Source: Okeania sp. SIO3I5 (GTDB lineage: Bacteria; Cyanobacteriota; Cyanobacteriia; Cyanobacteriales; Microcoleaceae). From it: a stretch of 34,907 nucleotides of DNA. The position numbers and the translations under genes were made by a program. Positions 27,609 through 34,907 of the stretch are shown here, in pieces (the first letter of the stretch is position 1; each line of letters opens with the position of its first letter). The stretch spans positions 1 through 34,907 of the forward strand of contig NZ_JAAHHT010000084.1 in the NCBI RefSeq assembly GCF_010672085.1. The letters are read 5' to 3'. Under the pieces are notes generated by a model. It saw only the letters and a list, made by a program, of their open reading frames with translations. It was not told where the DNA came from and searched no databases.

Positions 27609-27625
27609 GCAGGCAAGTTGCCTGC
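27609..27625 (+). terminator. Perfect hairpin after the GT2 gene, possible terminator
   Basis: gcaggcaa and ttgcctgc pair fully around one base, 19 bp after the stop codon. No U run follows. It may be a repeat rather than a terminator. Confidence 0.4.
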
Positions 27626-27640
27626 ACTATCTAATATTTA

Positions 27641-27823
27641 GGGCGTTGCTTAGTTGGGGGATGATAATTAGACATCTCCAGAAACTGAGTTTTAGCTTAG
27701 TAACTACAGAAGTTTGAGTAACTTTCGGAGAAATCTATTAAATTTGCTTATCCTGAAACTATGGATATCTCAGGACAAATTTTTGGGTACATATTAAAAT
27801 CATCCCATGATGATGCAACGCCT
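27641..27823. mobile_element. 183-bp MITE-like inverted-repeat element
   Basis: The ends ggcgttgc (27642-27649) and gcaacgcc (27815-27822) are inverted, with further partial matches inward (gggatgat). No clear target duplication and no coding frame. Confidence 0.5.
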
Positions 27824-27862
27824 AAGACTTAGTCTCCCTCCTCCGGATTAAGATTGCCTTAA

Positions 27863-29011
27863 CTAGCTAGCAGCATCAGCTTCCCGAAGAGCTTTGAGAA
27901 TTTCAGGGCGTTTCATCCGCGCATAACCACGCAATTTCCGCTCTTGGGCAATTTTCTTAAGTTGTCTGAGTGATTTAGTATCATAGTCATCAATGGGAAC
28001 TTCTGGTTCCGCTTGAGCTGCTGAACTAGCTTTAGTCTTTCTAGTAGTTGTTTTTGTGCTAGTCGCCTTAGACCTAGACGTGGAAGTTGGCTTGCTCTTA
28101 GTCGTTGCCTTGGGTGGTGTCTCAGTTTTAGTTTCTACTTCTACGGTAGAATCTAGTTCTGGTATTGCCTGCAATTGACGTCGCACAGCTGATACTTGAG
28201 TTTTTAAGTCATCTTCAATATCTTGAATTAACTGCTCAAACTGATTAACTGTTTTGACCATCCCTTCCAGTTTTTTCTCTATTTGTTTATCAAGATCGTC
28301 AAGCTGCTTTGATAATAATTCCATTTTCACTCCTTTCAAATTAGATGTTGTCTTTTTAATTGTTGAACTTGCGATTTTTCTTGCCAATGTTTCTACCTTA
28401 TTATGAACTGAATTTTCTAGGTTAGTAATCATTTCTTGAAACTGCTCAATTTGAGCAATCTCAGTGCTTGGCACCTGCAAAGATTTTACTTGTTTTTTGA
28501 TAACCTCCTCATTTTTATTAATTGATTGGTCGATTTTTTGGGTGAGAGAATCTACCTTTCGATCAAATGATACCTTAAGTTGTTCTACTAGAGGATCGAA
28601 ATTTTGTGTTTCTGGCATAGCTGCTTGAGTTAACTTCTCCATCTGTGCTCTTGCCATCTCTACTTGTTCATCCGTAATCTCATAAATCCAGGCCCATAGT
28701 TCCTTGATTTCAATTTCTTTTGCAACTTGACACCAATCAGCACCATAAATGATTTCGTACTGCTGTTCAGAGTCGTAGTTATCCATTAATCTGACAAGTA
28801 GTGGTATCAAATTACTACCTCGATCTGCAAAGCTATCAAATAGAGCTTCATATCTTTCTGGAGAAATATCTCTCTCCTGAGACTCTGGTACAGTAATTTT
28901 GGAGATGGGAATCAACTCCAAACGTACTGGTTGTGCTGATAACTCTTCTTGTTGATTTTTTGGCTGTCCTGAAACCATTTGCTTACAACTTTCCTTGGTT
29001 CCTAAAATCAA
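27863..29011 (-). CDS. ParB-like N-terminal domain, coiled coil and Rho_N-like C-terminal domain
   Basis: 382 residues. The ParB/Srx-type fold (about 31-125) shows LIPISKITVPESQERDISPERYEALFDSFADRG, then YEIIYGADWCQVAKEIEIKELWAWI. The usual ParB GxRR motif is not clear, so this is a divergent member. Coiled coil runs from about 140 to 280. A Thr/Lys/Ser-rich linker (about 285-335) leads to a C-terminal SAP/Rho_N-like helix bundle (YDTKSLRQLKKIAQERKL, RMKRPEILKALREA). The plan fits a DNA-binding or bridging protein. Two starts are possible: 29011 or the ATG at about 28978. It diverges from the gene trio downstream, with about 1 kb of mobile debris between. Confidence 0.78.
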   Translation of the reverse strand: MILGTKESCKQMVSGQPKNQQEELSAQPVRLELIPISKITVPESQERDISPERYEALFDSFADRGSNLIPLLVRLMDNYDSEQQYEIIYGADWCQVAKEIEIKELWAWIYEITDEQVEMARAQMEKLTQAAMPETQNFDPLVEQLKVSFDRKVDSLTQKIDQSINKNEEVIKKQVKSLQVPSTEIAQIEQFQEMITNLENSVHNKVETLARKIASSTIKKTTSNLKGVKMELLSKQLDDLDKQIEKKLEGMVKTVNQFEQLIQDIEDDLKTQVSAVRRQLQAIPELDSTVEVETKTETPPKATTKSKPTSTSRSKATSTKTTTRKTKASSAAQAEPEVPIDDYDTKSLRQLKKIAQERKLRGYARMKRPEILKALREADAAS

Positions 29012-29210
29012 ATACAGGTATTGTACTGATACCGTCTAAGCAGGAGGATCTCAATTATATCGAATTTATTAGTCCTCTTTATCATTTTTGATAAATTCTG
29101 GATTTTTGCTTCTTCCAGCTATTGGAAACATTCTAATTTCGTCCCAATTTGACTAAATAGAATTAGGTGTTCAGAGTGAGTGAACTGCCTAGTGCTGCCT
29201 AACAGATTTA

Positions 29211-29586
29211 TATTGACATCCTCCCCGGCGGTTAGGCGCGGGGAAACAACCTCGCCTTAGCTCAAGGGCAGCTTGACGTTTTTTATGCTGCTGCACCCAC
29301 CCCTCTTAGGGGTGGGTTACGCTTGCCTCCGCAGACCTTTAGAGTCTCGGAATGCCCTCCCGCGACAAGAGCAAAAATTCTTGTGGGCGTAGATTTGTGC
29401 CTTCATGGCGCGAACTGCTCATTGAGAGATAAGCTTCCCTAGTTCAGCTCTCAACATGGGTGAGTTTCAACAAACATCTTCTTTTCTAGAGTATTTATGA
29501 GACTTGGCGGGTTTTGAAACAAATCTCATCATAACATGAAAAGTCACCCTTCTAGGGCGAGGCTTTAAACCCAATTTTTCAGTAAA
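29211..29586 (-). mobile_element. IS200/IS605-like remnant without transposase
   Basis: High-GC island in an AT-rich spacer. One end has gacatcctccccggcggtta with a hairpin (ccccg 29223-29227, cgggg 29239-29243). The other end has a 4-bp hairpin at 29547-29557 and cgaggctttaaaccc. In between is a strong 10-bp hairpin at 29295-29317. The layout matches the termini of cyanobacterial IS605-type elements, from memory. No tnpA or tnpB is present; a short minus-strand reading frame (MKAQIYAHKNF) is probably leftover. A structured guide-RNA-like transcript could come from this end, but that is speculative. Boundaries are approximate. Confidence 0.65.
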
Positions 29587-29588
29587 CA

Positions 29589-29776
29589 CTTAGAAGTTGT
29601 TTGTCAACTCATAAAAACCTCTTTCCAAATCTCTCTCCTGATGAGTGAGAGAGGCTTTGAAACCCTATTCTCTATCCCCCCTTTCAAAGGGGGGCAGGGG
29701 GGATTTTTGGGAGGCAGGGGGGTTAGGTTTTTAGGATTCATCGGTTCTATGCAATACTTCTCAAACAACTTCTTAG
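29589..29776. mobile_element. 188-bp inverted-repeat element with a G/C hairpin core
   Basis: Ends cttagaagttgtttg (29589-29603) and its complement (29762-29776) pair at 14 of 15 positions. Inside are a perfect hairpin ccccccttt-c-aaagggggg (29676-29694) and another (ctctctc/gagagag). No gene. The remaining 29777-30052 has no feature beyond a HIP1-type site. Confidence 0.6.
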
Positions 29777-30052
29777 CAACTTCTGTTAAGTTATTGCTCT
29801 AGTCCTAGAACTTGATTAGGCAAAGGTAGCCGGATCACAAGTCTTGGGAATGACAATGAGTTTAAATTACTCTGAACTTTTGGGAGCTGACGGCAGAATT
29901 TTTTCTGGCCATGTCAGGGCGCGATCGCATAATTCCCTTAAATTGGCTGAAATTATTTTGTAACTTTTTTGCACAAAATAGTCAAGGTTTACCTACTTAG
30001 TTAATAATAATATTAATTTGCTAATTTTTGCAAGTAGGGAGGGGACGATCAC

Positions 30053-30877
30053 ATGAATATTAAATATCTTAAGTTTCTTTTGAAATTACTAGGCTACAAA
30101 AACTATCAAGTGTCTATTAGTAAAATCCAACCCGAGCCAGATATGAAGGTTTCTGAACGGGATGAAATCTGTTATCAACTTTGTGATCGAGGTTTAGTAA
30201 AGTTCACAAGGGAGGTTACAAAAATTAATATATCAGCCCAGGGAAAATTACTCCTAGATAGTAAAAAAGCTGTCAGGTCACTAACTGAGGAAGAGTTGAA
30301 ATTGCTCAAGGTTAGTGCTAAGGGTGCTGTTGCTCCGGGGGAGACTGGTATAGCTGCTACCTATAGACAAGCTGTGATTACAGATTTGGTAGACCAAGGT
30401 TTGCTTGAAGTTGTTGCTCAAAAAATCAAAGAAGTTTGGCTAACAGAAACAGGAAAGCAATTTTTGTGCCAAGAATATTCATCCCGTAGTACGGCAAAAG
30501 AAATCTCGTTGAAAATGTTAAGTGATTACCTCCAGTTAATGCGTACAAATCTTTCTCCTGACTACCCTAAGCAAGAAAAAAAGATATCTTCGAGGGTATC
30601 AGGCAAAAAAACCACTGACTCTGAAATTTTAGCTATAATTCGGGATCTAGACCATAATCTAGGTACAGATAACTACTTGCCGATTTTTCATCTACGAGAA
30701 AAGGTAGAACCTCCTTTATCTCGCGAAGAATTAGATCGATCACTCTACCGTCTAGAAAGAAGTGACCAGATAGAATTAAGTTCCCTACAAGAGGTAAGCT
30801 CCTATACAGCAAAACAAATTGAGGCAGGTATCCCTCAAGATATTGGCGGACCTTTGTTTTTCATAATTACGGAGTAG
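30053..30877 (+). CDS. Protein with three predicted winged-helix segments, unknown function
   Basis: 274 residues, no family recognised. Three helical blocks, each followed by a short beta-like turn, look like winged-helix units: about residues 30-72 (SERDEICYQLCDRGLVKFTRE then INISAQGKLLL), 78-140 (EELKLLKVSAKG, YRQAVITDLVDQGLLEVV, VWLTETGKQFL) and 190-272 (LPIFHLREKVEPPLSREELDRSLYRLERSDQIELS). A charged linker (150-190) separates the second from the third. It is soluble and probably binds DNA or protein partners. The RBS gggagggg lies 9-16 bp before the ATG. It is first of three co-directional genes, separated from the ATPase by 397 bp of repeats. Its stop codon is part of a heptad tract. 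Confidence 0.72.
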   Translation: MNIKYLKFLLKLLGYKNYQVSISKIQPEPDMKVSERDEICYQLCDRGLVKFTREVTKINISAQGKLLLDSKKAVRSLTEEELKLLKVSAKGAVAPGETGIAATYRQAVITDLVDQGLLEVVAQKIKEVWLTETGKQFLCQEYSSRSTAKEISLKMLSDYLQLMRTNLSPDYPKQEKKISSRVSGKKTTDSEILAIIRDLDHNLGTDNYLPIFHLREKVEPPLSREELDRSLYRLERSDQIELSSLQEVSSYTAKQIEAGIPQDIGGPLFFIITE

Positions 30878-30913
30878 GGAATAGGGAGTAGGGAATAGGG
30901 AATAGGGAATAGG
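30872..30913. repeat. Six heptads (gaatagg) across the stop of the winged-helix gene
   Basis: Units gagtagg, gaatagg, gagtagg and three gaatagg. The first unit supplies the TAG stop (30875-30877). Confidence 0.9.
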
Positions 30914-30928
30914 GAAAATCCTGAAATT

Positions 30929-31177
30929 AGGGAATAGAGAAAACCCTTGCTCTTTATTTAATTTTCCTGCAAATGCAAAATTCTAGTCTTCCTTAACTAC
31001 AAAAAGCGGACATTTATGAATGCTCTTGCGTCACTCAGGGATTACTAGGGAATAGAGAAAACCCTTGCTCTTTATTTAATTTTCATGATTATTTTCCTGC
31101 AAATGCAAAATTATGGTCTTCCTTAACTACAAAAAGCGGGGATTTATAAATGCTCAAAGTCTGTCAGGGATTGATTT
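30929..31177. repeat. Tandem duplication of about 120 bp
   Basis: Copy 1 starts at 30929 and copy 2 at 31047 (both agggaatagagaaaaccc), sharing ccttgctctttatttaattt and a cttccttaactacaaaaagc block. Copy 2 has a small insertion. No gene is present between 30878 and 31274. Confidence 0.85.
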
Positions 31178-31274
31178 TGACTTCTAATTTATGACGTCTA
31201 ACTTGCACATAGCGCTATATCTGTTATCGTAATTTTCTAACCATCCTTAAAAATATTAATTAATAATTTACACT

Positions 31275-33269
31275 ATGGCATCTATAGATCAGATTATTCA
31301 AACAGAACTTAATCCTTTCGATCCCGTAACTCTTTATACCATTAATTTTTGGCAAGAGCAACCCAATCCTAGCCTAAATGTTGATTCTATCCATCAAAAT
31401 ATTATCACTGATATAGAAACGGTACTGGAGCAGGTTGCTCAGGAACATCATCCCCGTACTTTGATACTTACGGGTGACTCTGGTTCTGGTAAAAGTTACC
31501 TTTTAGGGAGAATCAAAAAATTATTCAATACTAAAGCTTTTTTTGTCTATATCGATCCTTGGCCTGATAGCGATTATATTTGGCGACATATTTTGCGACA
31601 AACTGTTGACTGTCTGATGAAAACTCCGGAGGGTAAAACAGATTCCCAATTGTTACTATGGCTTAAAAGTTTATTGACTTTCCAAAATAGTAGTTTGCTC
31701 AAAAAAATTCTTGGTGAAAGAAGAGTATTTATTAGAAATCTTAAGGCAATTTACTCTTCTGGAATTTATAATCCTAATGATTTTTTTAGCGCTCTTTATC
31801 ATCTACTAGATCCCAAGTATAGTGTTGTTGCCTGTGAGTGGTTACGGGGAGATGATTTGGATGAGGGCGATCTAAAATCTTTGGGGATTAAAAGTAGTAT
31901 AGATTCTGAAGATTCTGCCCAAAAAATTATTACTAATTTGGGGGTTATTTCGGCTGCATCTCAACCTATTGTTTTATGTTTTGATAATCTTGATAATATT
32001 CCTCGCTTGTTAAATGGAACCTTGGATTTACAAGCATTATTTAATGTTAATTCTAGTATTCATTCTCACTATCCACAAAATTTTCTGATAATTATTAGTA
32101 TTATTACGAGTACCTGGAAACAAAATGCTGCATTGATTCAACCAGCGGATAAAGCTAGAGTCAATGCTGGAGATTTTCATTTAAAACCAATTACTTTAGA
32201 ACAGGGTGAAGCTATATTAGCTGCTCGTTTAAATCATTTACATTCCCAGGCAAAACCAAAGCCTAAATCAACTATATTTCCTTTGTCAAAAGAAATATTA
32301 GAACAGAAGTTTCCTAGGGGGAGAACTTTACCTCGGAATATATTGGAGTTGGGACGTAAGGAATATGAGCAGTACAAATTAAAATTATTAAATCAGACAG
32401 AGAATACTCAAGATTTAAAGCCAGAAACACAATTGGCGACTTTTAAGTTGATTTGGCAAGACAAGTACAAAAAGACTCAGAAAAAAATTAGCAAAATTAC
32501 TGATTTGGGAGCGCCAGAATTGATTCGGATGTTAGAAGAAGTATTAACTGCTTTACAATTTCAGGAGGTAAAAACTAAATTATTAACTGGGAAGTATGCT
32601 AGCTATTCTTTGAGTTATAAACAACAAGATGGAGAAAAAGTTATTGGTTTGGTTTGGACGGAAGATTCAAATATGAATAGCTTTTACAATACTATGAATG
32701 CTTGCCAGAAAGTTGTGGATAAAAGATTGTGTCAAACTTTATATTTACTGAGAGCTGCTGAGGTGGGAAATGCTAAAAATCTTAGCAATAAAATATATAG
32801 AAAAATTTTCAAAGGTAGGTCGAAAAATTTTCATATTAAACCTAATTTGGAATCGGTGTATTTTTTGGCTACATATCATAGTTTGGTGAATGCTACTCTT
32901 GCTAATGAATTAGTTATCGAAGGTGAGATTATTAGTTTGAAGGAGTTAGAAGAGATAATTTGTGATTCACAAATTTTAAATAATTGTAGTTTATTACAAG
33001 ATTTGTATGTAGTTTTGCCCGCAGATATTCAAGAACAGCAAAATGAGCTAAATTTAGATGAGATAAAGGATTTTGTGTTAAGTTTAATTAGAAAAAAAAG
33101 TTTTATGGAACGGAACAGCATAATTGAAAATACACTAAGTCAATTTGTCAAAATAGAACATTCAAAAATTGATCTAATAATTGCAGAGCTTGAGAGAGAA
33201 CAGAAAATAAAAGTTATTGCTCCTACATCAAAATTAGATGAACAATTAGTTTGTTTTGTTCCTGGTTAA
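31275..33269 (+). CDS. P-loop ATPase of unknown function
   Basis: 664 residues. Walker A is GDSGSGKS (67-74), followed by a conserved-looking block YIDPWPDSDYIWRHILRQTVD. Walker B is VLCFDNLDNI (about 233-242). A putative sensor or arginine region is RGRTLPRNILEL (about 348-359). The AAA-like module covers about 1-370. The C-terminal 290 residues have no recognised domain; a segment near 415-500 (EELIRM-like helix, then FQEVKTKL, SLSYKQQDGEKVIGLVW) might be a degenerate restriction-endonuclease-like fold, which is speculative. It is not BrxC or a standard DnaA/Orc by motif. Middle gene of the trio with long repeat-filled gaps on both sides, which is odd for an operon. No clear ribosome-binding site. 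Confidence 0.78.
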   Translation: MASIDQIIQTELNPFDPVTLYTINFWQEQPNPSLNVDSIHQNIITDIETVLEQVAQEHHPRTLILTGDSGSGKSYLLGRIKKLFNTKAFFVYIDPWPDSDYIWRHILRQTVDCLMKTPEGKTDSQLLLWLKSLLTFQNSSLLKKILGERRVFIRNLKAIYSSGIYNPNDFFSALYHLLDPKYSVVACEWLRGDDLDEGDLKSLGIKSSIDSEDSAQKIITNLGVISAASQPIVLCFDNLDNIPRLLNGTLDLQALFNVNSSIHSHYPQNFLIIISIITSTWKQNAALIQPADKARVNAGDFHLKPITLEQGEAILAARLNHLHSQAKPKPKSTIFPLSKEILEQKFPRGRTLPRNILELGRKEYEQYKLKLLNQTENTQDLKPETQLATFKLIWQDKYKKTQKKISKITDLGAPELIRMLEEVLTALQFQEVKTKLLTGKYASYSLSYKQQDGEKVIGLVWTEDSNMNSFYNTMNACQKVVDKRLCQTLYLLRAAEVGNAKNLSNKIYRKIFKGRSKNFHIKPNLESVYFLATYHSLVNATLANELVIEGEIISLKELEEIICDSQILNNCSLLQDLYVVLPADIQEQQNELNLDEIKDFVLSLIRKKSFMERNSIIENTLSQFVKIEHSKIDLIIAELEREQKIKVIAPTSKLDEQLVCFVPG

Positions 33270-33285
33270 TTAGCTATTAGCTTTG

Positions 33286-33645
33286 AGCATTCAGCTATCA
33301 GCTTGTTTACTGAATTATGACCGCTTATTTAACAAAGAATGTATAATTGATTATTAGAATGATTGATTACAACTAATAGACATCTCCAAAAATCAAAAAT
33401 GAAATAAATTCAAGATATGAAATCAACAATTTAATTCCCTATTCCCTATTCCCTATTCCCTATTCCCTGACTTCTGCAAGAAGTCTAATATAAAGTAGAT
33501 AAAACTGATAATTCATAAAAATTGCTATAGCATTACAAAAAAGTGTGAGAAAATTAATAAAACTTCAACCTAAATCAATCAATAGTTTTGACTTGAGCTG
33601 AAGTCTGAAGTTACAACCTAGGAGACTAGCTGATAGCTGAATGCT
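33286..33645. repeat. 18-bp inverted repeats flanking the ATPase-nuclease spacer
   Basis: agcattcagctatcagct (33286-33303) pairs perfectly with 33628-33645. Between them lies a run of five exact attccct heptads (33435-33469). No gene occurs in 33270-33702. Confidence 0.78.
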
Positions 33646-33702
33646 TAAAGTGATAGTTATGTTTATTGTTTGAAAAAACAGGAAAATCAAAATAATTTGT
33701 AA

Positions 33703-34608
33703 ATGTCAATAAGTAATAAACCTCAATTACAATCTCCGTCATTTAGTATTAATGATGTTAAAGTTGCTTTTAATTGTCCTCGTTTGTTTTATTTGAAACA
33801 GCGTTTTGGAGGCGATATTCTATTTTTAACAAAGGATTATATTCAAAAAATTGATAATGTTTTTTTGGACTTAGCTAATCAGTTAATGAATATGATTCGG
33901 CAAGAATCTAGAATTCAAGTTTTGTTTGCAGGACAATTTGAGGAGTTGCTGGTAGAAGCGATCGCTAATCAAATACAACAATTATTTTATGAATTGATTT
34001 TCTTTCCTTATTTACAAAAAATAATTAAAAAAGATATTACTTTAGCAACGGCACTATATCAAGTTTGGCAGGTATTAACTAAACTGATTTTTAATATATC
34101 TGAAATCATTGTTAAAAACCGACGTTACTGCCATGAAAGTGTTGTAGTTCGTCGCACATTAATTCCGGCAGAAATACCAGTAGATTATACTTTTAAAATA
34201 CCAGATGGTAAGACTCAAAAGTTGACGGGAAAAGTTAATAATTTAATTTTTGATTTTGAGTCTCGTCGCTTGTGTATGGTTCATTATCAAACTTATGAAA
34301 CTGTAGAAGTATTGTCTCAGTTAATGGAGGTTGCTCTCTATAGTTTTTTACTGAAGCAAAAGAAAAAGGTGCCTGTTGATGCTGTTGTTTATTGGGTTTT
34401 ACCTGAGTTGGGAGAGTATCATTACTCATGGGAAAAGTTGGAAAATGTGGTGGAGAATTTAGTTCCGAGCAAGTTAGAGGAGATGCGGGAGTGGTTGAGA
34501 TGGCAGGAGTTTCAACCTGATCCACCTCCACGGACGGAGCATGAGTATTTGTGTGATATTTGTCCTCAGAGGGAAAGGTGTCAGAGTTTTTTTGATAGGA
34601 TTGAGTAG
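33703..34608 (+). CDS. Cas4/RecB-like PD-(D/E)XK family protein with Fe-S cysteines, catalytic residues degenerate
   Basis: 301 residues. The N-terminal FNCPRLFYLKQRFG (Cys25) and C-terminal CDICPQRERC (Cys284, Cys287, Cys293; CX2CX5C) form the four-cysteine Fe-S site of Cas4/AddB/RecB-type nucleases. The central region matches the nuclease core: LTGKVNNLIFDF, then RRLCMVHYQTY, then the QxxxY-type SQLMEVALYSFLL. The catalytic Asp of the first motif is Asn179, and the D/E-x-K pair appears as His194 and Gln196, so cleavage activity is doubtful. It may bind DNA without cutting. It follows the ATPase by 433 bp in the same direction. No other CRISPR genes are here. No ribosome-binding site is visible. 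Confidence 0.75.
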   Translation: MSISNKPQLQSPSFSINDVKVAFNCPRLFYLKQRFGGDILFLTKDYIQKIDNVFLDLANQLMNMIRQESRIQVLFAGQFEELLVEAIANQIQQLFYELIFFPYLQKIIKKDITLATALYQVWQVLTKLIFNISEIIVKNRRYCHESVVVRRTLIPAEIPVDYTFKIPDGKTQKLTGKVNNLIFDFESRRLCMVHYQTYETVEVLSQLMEVALYSFLLKQKKKVPVDAVVYWVLPELGEYHYSWEKLENVVENLVPSKLEEMREWLRWQEFQPDPPPRTEHEYLCDICPQRERCQSFFDRIE

Positions 34609-34620
34609 AAATTACAAAAA

Positions 34621-34736
34621 GTAGGTTGGGTAGAACGAAGTGAAACCCAACTTATCAGTAGGATCGATCCAAAATATAATCTTGGTAAAAGTTAATTTTG
34701 GTAGAAGTTGGGTTTCGTTACCTCAACCCAACCTAC
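34621..34736. repeat. 116-bp inverted-repeat element
   Basis: Ends gtaggttgggt and acccaacctac are inverted, and inner parts gaaacccaac and gttgggtttc pair too, giving a long imperfect hairpin. This sequence type is, from memory, a frequent cyanobacterial dispersed repeat. The remaining bases to 34907 hold no gene. Confidence 0.8.
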
Positions 34737-34907
34737 AGATATTTGGTATTTTGGGGGTAGGGATGCGATCGCTAGATATTAAAAGGAAAGCTGATTAATA
34801 ACTGGAGAGTACAAAGTTATTCTAAAAAAAAGATTTACTTTCATTCTTGAAAGTATTACTGATAAAAGCTTACAGCACATACAGCTCTAAGGGTGAGAGT
34901 TTCTAAC

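Noticed and set aside
29281-29330. Strong hairpin as a Rho-independent terminator of the ParB-like gene
   Set aside because: It lies upstream of that gene's start, not after its stop, and belongs to the IS605-type remnant.
33703-34608. Assignment as CRISPR Cas4
   Set aside because: The Fe-S and core layout fit, but there is no CRISPR array or other cas gene, and the catalytic residues are changed.
1-34907. tRNA or rRNA genes
   Set aside because: I looked for the T-arm motif and cloverleaf pairings in the spacers and saw none.

Overview
The window is AT-rich DNA from a filamentous cyanobacterium. The evidence is scattered HIP1 palindromes (gcgatcgc), a PsbP-family lipoprotein, a solanesyl diphosphate synthase of the plastoquinone type, and an adjacent hetZ-patU pair, which is typical of filamentous cyanobacteria. 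The low gene density, AT-rich spacers and many small repeat families suggest a Trichodesmium/Okeania-like member of the Oscillatoriales. That placement is inference.

Layout. 1-617: four 150-bp tandem repeats. 726-5615: housekeeping genes on the plus strand (PsbP-like lipoprotein, Maf nucleotide pyrophosphatase, peroxiredoxin, murI), separated by spacers with small inverted-repeat (MITE-like) elements. 5616-6969: almost empty, with one candidate 40-residue membrane protein on the minus strand. 6970-8876: a minus-strand sigma factor/TPR operon whose TPR gene carries an in-frame stop. 9429-10400: sds. 10715-13512: an unknown gene divergent from hetZ-patU. 13887-16307: a membrane transglutaminase-like protein that seems to lack all three catalytic residues. 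16303-17406: twelve hairpin units separated by heptanucleotide tracts. 17411-18190: a potassium channel. 18191-19145: a duplicated segment, one copy split by a small transposon-like insertion. 19236-21530: a phospholipase-D-like/pentapeptide-repeat fusion. 21706-27590: a surface-glycan-type cluster with GT4, a large single-pass membrane protein, two tandem sulfotransferase-like genes (one broken) and GT2. 27863-29011: a ParB-like/Rho_N-like protein. 29211-29776: an IS200/IS605 remnant and another inverted-repeat element. 30053-34608: three co-directional genes encoding a winged-helix protein, a P-loop ATPase and a Cas4/RecB-like Fe-S protein with a degenerate nuclease site.

Two themes stand out. 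First, tracts of 7-bp tandem repeats sit exactly at the edges of many genes. They form the whole 35 bases before the sds and potassium-channel start codons, and they touch or contain the stop codons of the 159-aa gene, patU, the 541-aa membrane protein and the winged-helix gene. Second, the last three genes look like a DNA-transaction module that I cannot match to a named system. It is the best candidate here for an undescribed system, but its function is unknown and its genes are separated by about 400 bp each, so calling it a system is inference.
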